Shown here: positions 1-8,431 of the stretch, piece by piece | Position numbering within the stretch: position 1 is the stretch's first letter | How the letters are laid out: each line of letters begins with the position of its first letter | Source: Funneliformis mosseae | Taxonomy: Eukaryota; Glomeromycota; Glomeromycetes; Glomerales; Glomeraceae | DNA: 11,976 bases | Direction of reading: 5' to 3' | NCBI GenBank assembly: GCA_910592005.1 | Contig: CAJVPP010003324.1 | Span: 1-11,976 of the forward strand | Notes under the pieces: generated by a model | What the model was told of the DNA's origin: nothing | The model's database searches: none | The model's input: only the letters and a program-made list of their open reading frames with translations | Program-made: the position numbers and the translations under genes

Positions 1-598
1 ATTTATTTTATAAAATCTTTCAATTTGATTTGATTCAAGTTATATAAATTTTAAACTCAACTCAATTTGACTTGACTCAATTCTAACTCGATTAGATTTT
101 GAAAAAAAAAAATAATAAAAAAAATGAAAAGATCAGGAGGAGAAAAAAAGCGAACTATTCAGGTCATCGTTCTTCTTGAATAATTTTTTTATTGTTCAAG
201 TCGAATGATTTCTTATCATTTTTCTTGAACAATTTTTTTTATTATTCAAGTTGAATGATTTCTTATCATTTTTTGAACAATTTTTTTATTGTTCAAGTTG
301 AACGATTCATCATCGTTCTTCTTAAATGATTTTTTTTATTATTCAAGTCAAATGATTTCTTATTGTTCAAGTCAAATGATTTTTTATCATTCTTCTTGAA
401 TGATTTTTTTATCATTCAAGTCAACTCAAGTCAACTTAAATTAAGTCAAGTTTAAATCGAGTCAAGTTAAATATTTAACTCAACTTGAATTTAGCTTGAC
501 TCATAAATCATTGAGTCAAAAAAACATAAACTCAACTTAATTTAAACTCGACTCAGCTTATCTGACTTATGAGTTAACTCAACTCGTCTAAAACTTTA
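1..598. mobile_element. Possible hAT-like non-autonomous element (CTCAA/TTGAG array with hairpin core)
   Basis: The stretch has no gene. Both flanks are dense in short CTCAA, TTGAC and AACTCGA words (about 25-95 and 415-590), and the middle is a hairpin minisatellite. The right end, read on the minus strand from 598, begins taaagttttagacgagttga. This resembles the terminus of the better-defined element at 5730-6541 (taaagctttgaacagttcag). The architecture, terminal word arrays around a hairpin satellite, is also the same. I could not find a convincing left terminus or a matching 8-bp target duplication, so the left end may lie outside the window or be decayed. The hAT label rests on terminus similarity only. 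Confidence 0.4.
161..420. repeat. Hairpin minisatellite, about 50-bp units
   Basis: Imperfect tandem units recur with AATGATT/AACGATT words at about 204, 254, 301, 351 and 374. Each unit contains a self-complementary segment of the type TTGAACAAT - T-run - ATTGTTCAA. The single strand can therefore fold into a series of short hairpins. Unit differences are mostly C/T or A/G. It forms the core of the possible hAT-like element around it. Confidence 0.7.
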
Positions 599-606
599 TA
601 TAAAGT

Positions 607-1597
607 TACATAATTTATATAAAAATAATAAATAAAAATTATCACTCTTTATAATAAATAAATTTATTTTATTATTAATTATAAATTATAAATTAATTAT
701 AAATATAATTATTTAAATGATAAAAGATAAAAATTTGTATAAAATCCTTATTAAAAAATTTGCAAATATTAAATAAAATAACTATATCAAAAATTTAATA
801 AAAATTAATAAAACTAAAGTTTTAGATATTTTATTAACTTTAAAATAAATTAAATAAACAATCTTAACTAATTAAAATACTATATAATAAAATTAAAAAT
901 CTAATATTTATAATAGTCTTATATATAAAAAATAATACATTTTATATATGCTTTATTTATTATTTTATAAATTCTGTATTTTAATTATATATATTTATAA
1001 GAAATTATTTTTTAATAAATTTAATATAATAAATAAATATATAAATTTAACTGTAATAATTATAGAAAATTATATATATTATTAATAAAAATGATTGAAT
1101 TATTAAATCATATGTTAAAATTATATATTATAGTATAAAATTAATAATATATAAATATTAAAAATATTAATTAAAGAAATTAATAATATGTAATATAAAA
1201 ATTCCTAAGTTCAAAAAATTATTATCTTAACAAATAATTATTAATTCATATTGATTAATGATTATGACCAACTAAATATAAATTTATATTACTAATATTT
1301 AAAATTATTAATATATTATTTATTCTTTTATTATTTTTTATTTAATTTAGATTATTTAAAAACTTTATCTATTAGTTCAGTTTATTGTAAAAATAAGTTT
1401 TGAATTAATTAGAAATTTATATAAATAATTATTTTTATTAATTATAACTACAATTTTTTTATTTTCTATTCTAAAGAAAATTAGTTAATTAATTATAAAA
1501 ATTAGCTAATAAATTTATTTTTATTAAATTAATTTTATTTAATTCATTTTTTATTTTTTTCTTAAATATATTTTTTTAAATATATTAATAATATATA
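607..1597. other. AT-rich intergenic stretch, no feature seen
   Basis: Almost pure A/T low-complexity sequence. I see no open frame of useful length, no coding-like composition, no RNA gene and no clear repeat unit, only scattered short A/T palindromes expected at this base composition. Confidence 0.6.
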
Positions 1598-1599
1598 TA

Positions 1600-1771
1600 C
1601 AGTTAACTCTTATTATAATGAATTCTATGTTTTAGACTTCAACTTCACTATAAAGCTTTAGAAAAGATTTTAAGAGATTTTATTGGCTAATTTGCTATAA
1701 TAAGAGTATTTTTATTATATTTATTTAAGAAATTCATTATATCAAGAGTTCACTATATCAAAAATTGACTG
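1600..1771. mobile_element. 172-bp pogo/Tigger-family MITE
   Basis: The element starts cagttaactcttattataa and ends with a sequence whose reverse complement starts cagtcaatttttgatatag. The two 24-base ends match at 17 positions, and six of the seven mismatches are transitions. TA dinucleotides flank it at 1598-1599 and 1772-1773, the target duplication expected for Tc1/mariner/pogo elements. It has no coding capacity. The right arm holds two near-tandem copies of a TTGATATARTGAA-type motif (minus strand), perhaps transposase-binding repeats. Its left end aligns without gaps over 75 bases to the copy at 11902, and the termini also match those of the Tigger-type element at 5318-8456, which is the likely source of its transposase. 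Confidence 0.85.
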
Positions 1772-1773
1772 TA

Positions 1774-2618
1774 TTTCAATTATTATTTTTAAAAATTTTT
1801 ATTTTTTTTAAAAAAAAATGTATTATTTTTAAATAAATTTAATAATACAAATTACAGTTAAATTTGTATTAAATAATTAGCAATAAGAAATATCTTACTA
1901 AGATTTACTTGTCTAATTTATTTTTAATTTAATAAAAAGTTTAAACTTTTAAATTTATTAATTTTTTATTAAGGAATTGATATAGATTTATTATTTTTAT
2001 AAGTTTTAATAAGATTTATTATTTTCTAAGTTTTTTCATAGATTTTTTAATAAAATTTTAATATAAGTTGCTAAATTTTACTTTTTATTATTTATTAGTA
2101 ATTTTATATTTTACTTTATGCATATATTAAAGCTTTAATATATAAAATTATTATAAATTATAAAAATTTTATATTTTTATATATACTTAAATTATAACTA
2201 ATTTTTGCTAATTATTTTTATTACTACTATTCTTTAGATTATAAAAATGAAAAGAATATATGTATTCTTTCTGAAAAGTTAGTAGGTATAACTTTGCTAA
2301 TTGATATATTTAATTCTTATTTAATTAGCTAAAAAAAAAAATTATAGATTTAAAATAAAATTTTCATTATATTAAAAAAGCTTTATGTATTCTTTAAAAA
2401 TTAAGATCAGACTTTTTAAAAATTAGTATTAATCTAATATATTAAAATAATATTTTTCCATTTTTAAATAAATATTAACAAATAAATGAAAAAAAAATAG
2501 CAAATCTGAAGATTCTTAAAGTGAATAGAAAATCATACTTAATTTACTGATATAGCCTTAATATTAAAAAATATAATAATATCTCTTGTTATAATCCAAA
2601 AAGACAAAAGTTAGTATT
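1774..2618. other. AT-rich intergenic stretch, no feature seen
   Basis: No gene, RNA or terminal repeat could be supported here. A short TACAGTTAA word near 1852 resembles the MITE terminus but does not extend beyond about ten bases and has no partner. Confidence 0.55.
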
Positions 2619-2912
2619 ATAACTAGTTGTAATTATATGATGCTTATTTGTTACTAGTTATAACTAAAAATGATACTACAATTAGTTGCAACTATGTGAT
2701 ACTTATTTGTCATTAGTTACAACTAATTACAACTCAATTTTTATTATGTTTTAACTAGTTGCAACCCTATGATATGTATTTGTTATTGATTAAAACTAGT
2801 TGCAACATTAATAAAATTGAATTGCAACTAATTGTAACTCAATTTTATTAATATCATAATTAGTTATAATTATATAATGCATATTTATTACCAGTTGTAA
2901 TTAGTTGTAACG
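2619..2912. repeat. Degenerate minisatellite with AGTTGYAACT palindromes
   Basis: The motif (A)CTAGTTGYAAY or its complement occurs about ten times. A longer unit, AGTTGYAAY followed by TATRTGATRC-TTATTTGTTA, recurs near 2623, 2682, 2754 and 2859, so unit spacing is irregular (about 60-105 bases). Most differences between units are C/T or A/G. A perfect 14-base inverted repeat lies within it: 2807-2820 (attaataaaattga) pairs with 2839-2852 across an 18-base loop. No terminal repeats or target duplication were found, so I call it a satellite, not an element. Confidence 0.7.
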
Positions 2913-3241
2913 TTATCTTTAAAAAATATAAAGAGTCAGTTATTTTTCTTGTTAAAATAATAGAATTTTATTATTAGTATCAAAAGATCAAGATAATATT
3001 TTCTTAATTTAGTCCATATTATACAATAAGTTAATAAATTAAAATTATCACTTTATAATACTTATTATCCTTTTATTTCTTTAAAGTAATATATTTATTT
3101 TTACTACACTATATGTAATTAATATTTATTAATACTAGTTATTAATAATGATGATAAAATACAAAATTTAATATATTTTTAAAGAAAGTCTAAAAAAATA
3201 AAAATTTACAATTTTATTAATGATTTTAATATACTTTTAAT
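2913..3241. other. AT-rich spacer before the pogo-like element
   Basis: No gene or repeat supported. It ends at the TA target duplication (3242-3243) of the element that follows. Confidence 0.5.
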
Positions 3242-3243
3242 TA

Positions 3244-3270
3244 CCGTATTCTGTCAATTTTAAGCACTAC
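3244..3270 (+). repeat. Left terminal inverted repeat of the pogo-like element
   Basis: 27 bases that pair with the reverse complement of 4951-4977 with four transition mismatches. The target TA is at 3242-3243. Confidence 0.9.
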
Positions 3271-3527
3271 ATTTTTGAAAGAAAAATTGGACTAAAACTC
3301 AAAATGGTGTTTAAATCAGAAAATTTTATGTACTACTTTATTATTTGTGATTTTTTTTTGAAAAAAAAAGTTTTTATTCAAAAAATTTAATGAAAGTAAA
3401 TAATATTTTAATAAAAATGTTTTTAATTTTCTTTGTAAAATAAATGTTATAACTTTTGTTATAATATTATATAAAATAAATATAACCAGTATTAATAAAC
3501 TTACCAGTTACCCCTTTTTTTGTTTTA

Positions 3528-4822
3528 ATATCCAAAGTTCAACATTTTTCTTATTTCGCTTCAGAAAAGTTTAAGGTTTTATAATATGCAAAACTACATA
3601 GTTTAAAGGCTACTTCTCATCATTTTACTATTAATCATTCAATAATTTCTCGTTGGCAAAAAAAAGAAGAAAAACTTAAATCTACAAAAAGCAAAAATTG
3701 ATAAGTTAGTGCTAAAAGAAAAACACATTATCCTGAGGCTGAAACTAATTTAAAAATATAACTTTTGAAATTTTGAAGAAATGGAATTGCTATAACTTCT
3801 AAAATGGTTAAATTTTATATGAAAGAATTTTTAACAAAACAATTTACTAATACTTATCTAAATGATAAAAATTTTTTAGCTTCAAATCATTAGTTTTATT
3901 GTTTTTTTAAAAGAAATAGGTTTGCTTTATGATGTAAAATAAAAATTAGTCAAAAGCTTCCTATCTACTTTGATGAAAAACTTTTAGAATTTCAACGATA
4001 TATTATTGAAAAATAAAAAAAGTTTAGGTATAAACTTTTTGAGATTAGAAATATGAATAAAACTCCTATTTTTTTTGATATGATTGAAAGTTTGACTATC
4101 GAAGAATGTGATGCATAAACTGTTTAAATCTGAATAACTAGAAATGAGAAAAATTGGTTTATATATATTCTTACAGTTCTTGCAGATAATACAAAACTAC
4201 CATTAATCATTATTTTTAAAGATAAAAAAGTATCAAAAAATTTACCTTCTAAAATTATTATATTAATGTATTTAAAAGAATAGATAGATGAATCTGGAAT
4301 GAAAATTTAGTTTGATAAAGTTTAGAAAAAAAGATCTGAAGAAAATGGAATTAGTCAAAAAAAAGCGCTTCTTATTATAGATAATTTTAAAGGTCACAAA
4401 ATAAATCTTATTAAAAATATTGCATCAAACACAAATACTGATTTAGAAATTATTCCTGGTAGTCTTACCTCTATTGTTTAACTGCTTAATATTTATCTTA
4501 ATAAGCCATTTAAAGATAGATATCATGAAAAGTGAAATGCTTAGATAAGTTCAGGTCAGTTTACCTATACTAAAGGTGAAAATTTAAAAAATCTAATTAT
4601 AGTATTATTTGTAAGTGAATTTTTGAAGTCTGAGCAGAAATTCCAAGAAAAATAATTGTAAAATCATTTAAAAAGTGTAGTATTAGTAATGCAATATATA
4701 GGTTAGAAGATAATTTATTTAGGTAAAATAAAACTGAAAAAGATGATAATGATAAAAGGGAAATATTAAATATAGATAGTGATTCAGCTGATGAATATTC
4801 AACTGATAAATTTGATAAATAG
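3528..4822 (+). pseudogene. Pogo-type DDE transposase, pseudogene
   Basis: When intact this was a nuclear enzyme that cuts and reinserts its own element. One frame (3528 to about 4600) reads through an N-terminal helix-turn-helix (SRWQKKEEKL at about 3647-3676), a CENP-B-type second DNA-binding domain (about 3730-3945, with RNGIAITSKMVK), and the DDE domain. DDE blocks seen are RNMNKTPIFFDM (4047-4082), LLIIDNFKGH (4368-4397) and LNKPFKDRYHEK (from about 4497). A frameshift lies at about 4590-4610; the tail AEIPRKIIVKSFKKC then reads in another frame to a stop at 4820-4822. Lesions: more than fifteen in-frame stops, many at family Trp or Gln positions (3891, 4281, 4308, 4323, 4479, 4533, 4542). 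Catalytic Asp 1 (4056-4058) and Asp 3 (4488-4490) are both AAT, Asn; only Asp 2 (4380-4382) survives, with a spacing of 35 residues to position 3. The start is placed at ATA 3528, probably a former ATG. About 430 codons, normal for the family. Confidence 0.88.
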
Positions 4823-4950
4823 ATTTTTTAAAATAAATATACATGTATTAATATAAATAAAATCTTCATTTTGAATTGTTAAATAAATTTATTTTAAGTT
4901 TTAGGTGATGCTTATTTTTGTTATTTAGGTCATTTTTATTTAAAGTCAGA

Positions 4951-4977
4951 GTAGTGTTTAAAATTAGCAGAATACGA
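4951..4977 (-). repeat. Right terminal inverted repeat of the pogo-like element
   Basis: Reverse complement of the left terminus with 23 of 27 identities. The second TA of the target duplication is at 4978-4979. Confidence 0.9.
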
Positions 4978-4979
4978 TA

Positions 4980-5315
4980 GTTCTTTTTGAAAAATAATTT
5001 TAAATTTTAATTATAAGTATATTTTGATTGTGAATAAAAAGTTTTGAATAAAATATTATGATATAAATTGTAATATATAATAAAATTAAAAGTTTTAAAT
5101 CCAATAAATTTAATATATATTACATATAGTAAAATTAAAACTAATAATAATATCTGTAATTATGAGAAAAAAACTATTATCAAGTTATGAATAAATTTAA
5201 AGTATTAATTCAACATCTGTTCATTATAATAAAAGAACTTTTAAAAAGTTTATGTAAAATATAAAAAGGAATACAGAAAGTAGATTAATATAAATAAGAA
5301 AATGTAATATGAAAT
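4980..5315. other. AT-rich spacer between the two transposons
   Basis: About 336 bases with no supported feature. It separates the TA at the right end of the pogo-like element from the TA at the left end of the Tigger-type element. Confidence 0.5.
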
Positions 5316-5317
5316 TA

Positions 5318-5342
5318 CAGTTAAAACTTGATATAATAATTC
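5318..5342 (+). repeat. Left terminal inverted repeat of the Tigger-type element
   Basis: Matches the reverse complement of 8432-8456 at 18 of 25 bases. With its flanking TA it also matches the terminus at 11900-11926 at 19 of 27 positions. Confidence 0.8.
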
Positions 5343-5721
5343 AGGATAAACTGATTTTGACTCATAATGAATTTTTTTTTAAACCAAATTAACCTATAAT
5401 TAATTTTATCACAATATATCAATTTTATTATAAATTTTATGATATAATTATACTGAAGTCTAGTTATTAACCAATTATATGTATTTATTTGTAATAAACT
5501 GATAACAATTTTTTTTCTATATAATGATCATTATTATAAGAAGTTTTTTTAATTCTATATGCTGACTTTTTATCAATCTTCACTAAATATAGTAAAGTAA
5601 CATATCTATTAATATATTATAATTACAAGAATAAAAATTTTGTTTCTTTCGTTAACTCTTCCATTACCATTATGTTTACTAAAAATAAAACCAAGCGAAT
5701 TATTTAATCTTTAGCTCATAA

Positions 5722-5729
5722 GCAAGAAC
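5722..5729 (+). repeat. Left 8-bp target duplication of the hAT-like element
   Basis: gcaagaac. The partner at 6542-6549 is acaagaac, one G/A difference. Eight bases is the duplication length typical of hAT elements. The sequence is part of the transposase reading frame. Confidence 0.75.
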
Positions 5730-6541
5730 TAAAGTTCTGAATAGTTCAGTTTAGTCTAGATTAGATACCAATCAGTATCTAAACTAAAAATTCAGTTCAG
5801 TTTAGTTCGAATTATTAATCTTAAAAATGTTAATTCAAATCTGAACTGAATTGCAAACTGGTAAAAATCTGAACTGAACTGAAATTTTCAGATTAATCTG
5901 AAATTACAGTTCAATTATATAAGGAATTCGCAATTTATATGCGAAACTCTAGAAGAATCGCAAAAAATTGCGAATTTCTTTTTGAGGTTTGCAAAATTTA
6001 AAGAGAAATCACAATTTTTTGTGACTCTCAAAGAATTTCACAATATTTTTTGCGAAATACTAAGAGAAATCATAAAATTTGCGATTCTCTAAGGGTTTCA
6101 TAATTTTTTTATGAAATTCAAAGAGAAATTGCAATTTTTTGTTACTTTCTAAGAGTTTTGCAATAATTTTGTAAAATTCTAAGAGAAATTGCAAAAAATT
6201 GTGATTCTCTAAGATTTCACAATTTTTTTGCAAAATTTGAAGAGAAATTGCAAAAAATTGTGATTCTCTAAAAGTTTCGCTAAATTTTTGCAATCCTCTT
6301 AGAGAATTCACAAATTTTGCGATCCTTCAAGAGTTTCACATATAATCAAACTGAACTTTTCAGATTAATCTGAAATTATCAGTTCAGTTCAGATTTTTTT
6401 CAGTTCAGATTAGAATTATAATCTGAAAAAAATTCGAACTGAACTAAAAATTTTCATATCGATTTTTATATAATCTGAAACTAATCTGAACTGAACTAAT
6501 CTGAAAAATCTTCAGATTAATCTGAACTGTTCAAAGCTTTA
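5730..6541. mobile_element. hAT-like non-autonomous element, 812 bp, nested in the Tigger-type transposase
   Basis: The left end taaagttctgaatagttcag (5730-5749) and the reverse complement of the right end taaagctttgaacagttcag (6522-6541) match at 17 of 20 bases, with three C/T differences. It is flanked by an imperfect 8-bp direct repeat (5722-5729 and 6542-6549). Inside each end are arrays of TTCAGTTCAG / CTGAACTGAA and TCAGATTAATCTGA words in both orientations (5740-5915 and 6350-6535), enclosing a 60-bp hairpin minisatellite. There is no transposase. Removing it with one target copy rejoins the interrupted gene in frame (gaa ctt tac caa), which fixes the boundaries. The hAT assignment rests on the 8-bp duplication and terminus form, since no transposase is present. 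Confidence 0.82.
5926..6342. repeat. 60-bp hairpin minisatellite inside the hAT-like element
   Basis: AAGAGAAAT recurs at 6001, 6062, 6121, 6181, 6240 and, degenerate, about 6299, with a further degenerate unit before it near 5951, giving about six and a half units of almost exactly 60 bases. Each unit has two self-complementary parts: AGAGAAATTGC...GTGATTCTCT and TTTCACAAT...TTGCAAAAT. Many unit differences are C/T or G/A. An 83-codon open frame on the minus strand (6060-6311) is a product of the periodicity, since 60 is divisible by three, and is not a gene. Confidence 0.85.
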
Positions 6542-6549
6542 ACAAGAAC
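6542..6549 (+). repeat. Right 8-bp target duplication of the hAT-like element
   Basis: acaagaac, pairing with gcaagaac at 5722-5729. The transposase reading frame resumes directly after it at 6550. Confidence 0.75.
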
Positions 6550-7021
6550 TTTACCAAAAAAAATTGATAATCTATTTATGCAAAATACTGAATTTGCTTG
6601 TTATTACAATATTACATCTAATATAGTTAATGATATTTTAAAAAGAAAATCTGAATATTTGTTTGTTTCTAGCTCTAAACTAGAAGAAAAAGGTTTAGAC
6701 AATCTATATATAAGGAAATAGATGATGCAGTTGAAATTTGAATGTCACAATTTTTAGCTAGAAATTAAACCAAACCTTAAGAGATGATATTTTACAAAAA
6801 AAAAGCTAAATAATTTGCAAATAGATTTAGTATTACAAAATTTACTACTTCTGCAGGCTGGTTAACAAACTTTAAAAGAAAATATAATGTTCAATCTTAT
6901 GTTAAATTAGGTGAAGCTGCTAATGATACTTTTTTAGAAAAAATTAATAAATATAAACAAGAAATTGCTGAAAAATTATATGAATATGCATTGGATGATA
7001 TTTATAATTGTGATGAAATAG

Positions 7022-7096
7022 GTATTTAAATTTATTATCATTAAATATTATTTACAATTAAAAGGTTTAATTTATTTACTATTTATTTTTTTTTAG
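7022..7096 (+). other. Intron 1 of the Tigger-type transposase, 75 bp
   Basis: It starts GTATTT and ends in a T-run then TAG. Joining G at 7021 to CA at 7097 gives an in-frame Ala and links DEI to LFWQLEPSKT, which is the expected continuity at this point in the transposase family. Phase 1. Confidence 0.8.
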
Positions 7097-7179
7097 CATT
7101 ATTTTGGCAATTAGAACCTTCAAAAACTCTTTTGCAAGGTCTTATAACTGGATCTAAAAAATTAAAAAATAGAGTTACC

Positions 7180-7212
7180 TGGTTTAAGAAATTCATCGGG
7201 AAATAGTTCACT
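7180..7212 (+). other. 33-bp in-frame insertion in exon 2 resembling the MITE arm
   Basis: Between RVT (ending 7179) and the expected next residues (ILLTYNVT from 7213) lie eleven extra codons, including a TAG. The segment contains tttaagaaattcat (7183-7196), identical to 1724-1737 in the MITE. After 8 bases comes agttcactat (7205-7214), identical to 1747-1756 in the MITE, where the gap is 9 bases. It may be a fragment of a terminal arm of this family moved into the gene. Chance similarity in such biased DNA cannot be excluded. Confidence 0.45.
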
Positions 7213-7559
7213 ATTTTGCTAACATATAATGTTACTGATCAAGATAAGCTTGGATTATTATTCATTTATAAATACAAAATCCTTGTCTATTGCATAATAT
7301 AATTGTTGAAGATTCTGTATAATATTATTAGAACAAAACTATATGAATACAACAATCAATTTAGTTTGATTATTTGAAAAAATTAAATAAATTAATGTGT
7401 ACTCATTATAGGAAAATTTTATTATTGATTAACAATGCTTCAACACATGGCAAATAACATGAATTGCCTTCTTTTAGTAATATTGAAATTTATTATTTAC
7501 CACCTAACACAACTCTATATTTACAACCTTTAGATTAAGAAATTATTAATTCTTTTAAA

Positions 7560-7634
7560 GTAAATATTCTAAATTTATTTTTGAAATTATATAGTATTTT
7601 AGTATTTTTATTAACATTTTTTATTAAAATTAAG
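7560..7634 (+). other. Intron 2 of the Tigger-type transposase, 75 bp
   Basis: It starts GTAAAT and ends AATTAAG. Removing it joins IINSFK to AKYRKLLVENR, a block that is contiguous in intact relatives. Phase 0. It is the same length as intron 1. Confidence 0.8.
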
Positions 7635-8431
7635 GCTAAGTATAGAAAACTATTGGTGGAAAATAGAGTTAAAGAATATAATATTTCATAATAGTTAAAT
7701 ACCCTATTGTTTTCTATTAATATTTATAATGCTATTAATTTTGTTGTTAAAATATAAAATCAGGTTAATTCTAATACTATTAAAAATTGCTGGTTAAAAA
7801 CTGATATTATTCTATCAGATTATGATATTATTATCAAAGAGAGTAATAAAAACAACTTAAATAGTACTATACAAAAGTTATCATATGATGATATTTTACT
7901 TGCATTAGAATATATTGATTCTGATAAATTAACCAAAGATGATATTTTATTAGATGATGATGAAATTGATGAAATTGTTAAAATTGTACGATTAAGTCAT
8001 AATACAGAAATAGCACAAGATGAAGAAGAAGTTATTTCTAATATTTTTTTTAAGTGATATATTAAATAGTATTGAAAAACTAATTACTTTTCATAATTTT
8101 TTATCAGAAAGTTATGAAGTTACTGGTAATGAATTAAAGATTTTGAAGGGTATTAGAAGAAAAATTCTAAGATTTAAATCAGAATCTGCACTTCAATTAA
8201 ATTTAGATAAATTTATAGTTTTTGAATAAGGATTTTATTACTGTAATATTCTTTTTAATAAAAGTTAGTTTTTATAAATATAATATAATATTTTTTATTA
8301 ATAAATAAATATTTATTATAAAAAAACTTGATAAAACGAATTATAAAAAATTTATATATTAAGTTTGATATAATAAAAATATTTGTTTTATTGAATATTT
8401 GGTATAATGACTTAAGATTACCTGAATAGAA

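Larger units (their letters stand above)
3244..4977 (+). mobile_element. Dead pogo-like DNA transposon, complete ends, 1734 bp
   Basis: The terminal inverted repeats 3244-3270 and 4951-4977 match at 23 of 27 positions, and all four mismatches are transitions. The left end begins ccgtattctgtcaatttta. TA is present immediately outside both ends (3242-3243 and 4978-4979). Weaker similarity between the two ends continues inward for roughly 40 bases more, so the full inverted repeats may be about 75 bp. Inside is a single transposase pseudogene reading left to right. Total length and layout are normal for the pogo group. The termini do not resemble those of the neighbouring Tigger-type element, so this is a different family. 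It cannot be autonomous because its transposase is destroyed. Confidence 0.9.
5672..8229 (+). pseudogene. Tigger/jerky-type CENP-B-domain transposase, three exons, interrupted pseudogene
   Basis: The ancestral product was a DDE transposase of about 525 residues. Segments: 5672-5729, then 6550-7021 (exon 1), 7097-7559 (exon 2), 7635-8229 (exon 3). Exon 1 encodes the psq-type helix-turn-helix, split by the hAT-like insertion after HKQE, then the CENP-B domain (FANRFSITKFTTSAGWLTNF, 6817-6876). DDE blocks are NCDEIG (7006-7023, first Asp kept), LLLINNASTHG (7419-7451, second catalytic Asp now Asn at 7431-7433) and YLQPLD (7518-7535, third Asp kept at 7533-7535). Exon 3 has KYRKLLVENRVKEYN, NTIKNCWLKT, an acidic stretch (7920-8040) and a C-terminal tail ending SALQLNLDKFIVFE. 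Lesions: stops at expected Trp sites 6739, 7329, 7344 and 7362, Gln-to-TAA at 6766 and 7536, a 5-bp AAACC duplication (6767-6776), one-base slips in A-runs near 6796-6804 and 7275, and a frameshift near 8042-8052. The 8020-8229 reading frame is just the C-terminus. Confidence 0.9.

Noticed and set aside
1852..1875. TACAGTTAAATTTG, a possible extra MITE terminus
   Set aside because: Similarity to the family terminus stops after about ten bases, and no inverted partner is found within reach.
5804..5814. agttcgaatta, a tRNA T-loop-like word
   Set aside because: It is part of the CTGAAC/TTCAG array of the hAT-like element, with no acceptor or anticodon stem around it.
6060..6311. 83-codon open frame on the minus strand
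   Set aside because: It lies wholly in the 60-bp minisatellite. A period divisible by three keeps a frame open through repeats, and the translation is itself repetitive. Not a gene.
8020..8229. 69-codon plus-strand open frame taken as a small gene
   Set aside because: From about 8050 it is the C-terminus of the Tigger-type transposase after a one-base slip. The first dozen residues are an out-of-frame reading of the acidic stretch.
3528..8229. Reassigned stop codons (a ciliate-like code with TAA/TAG as Gln)
   Set aside because: All three stop codons occur at expected Trp positions as well as Gln, and they come with frameshifts and catalytic Asp-to-Asn changes. That is mutational decay, not recoding.
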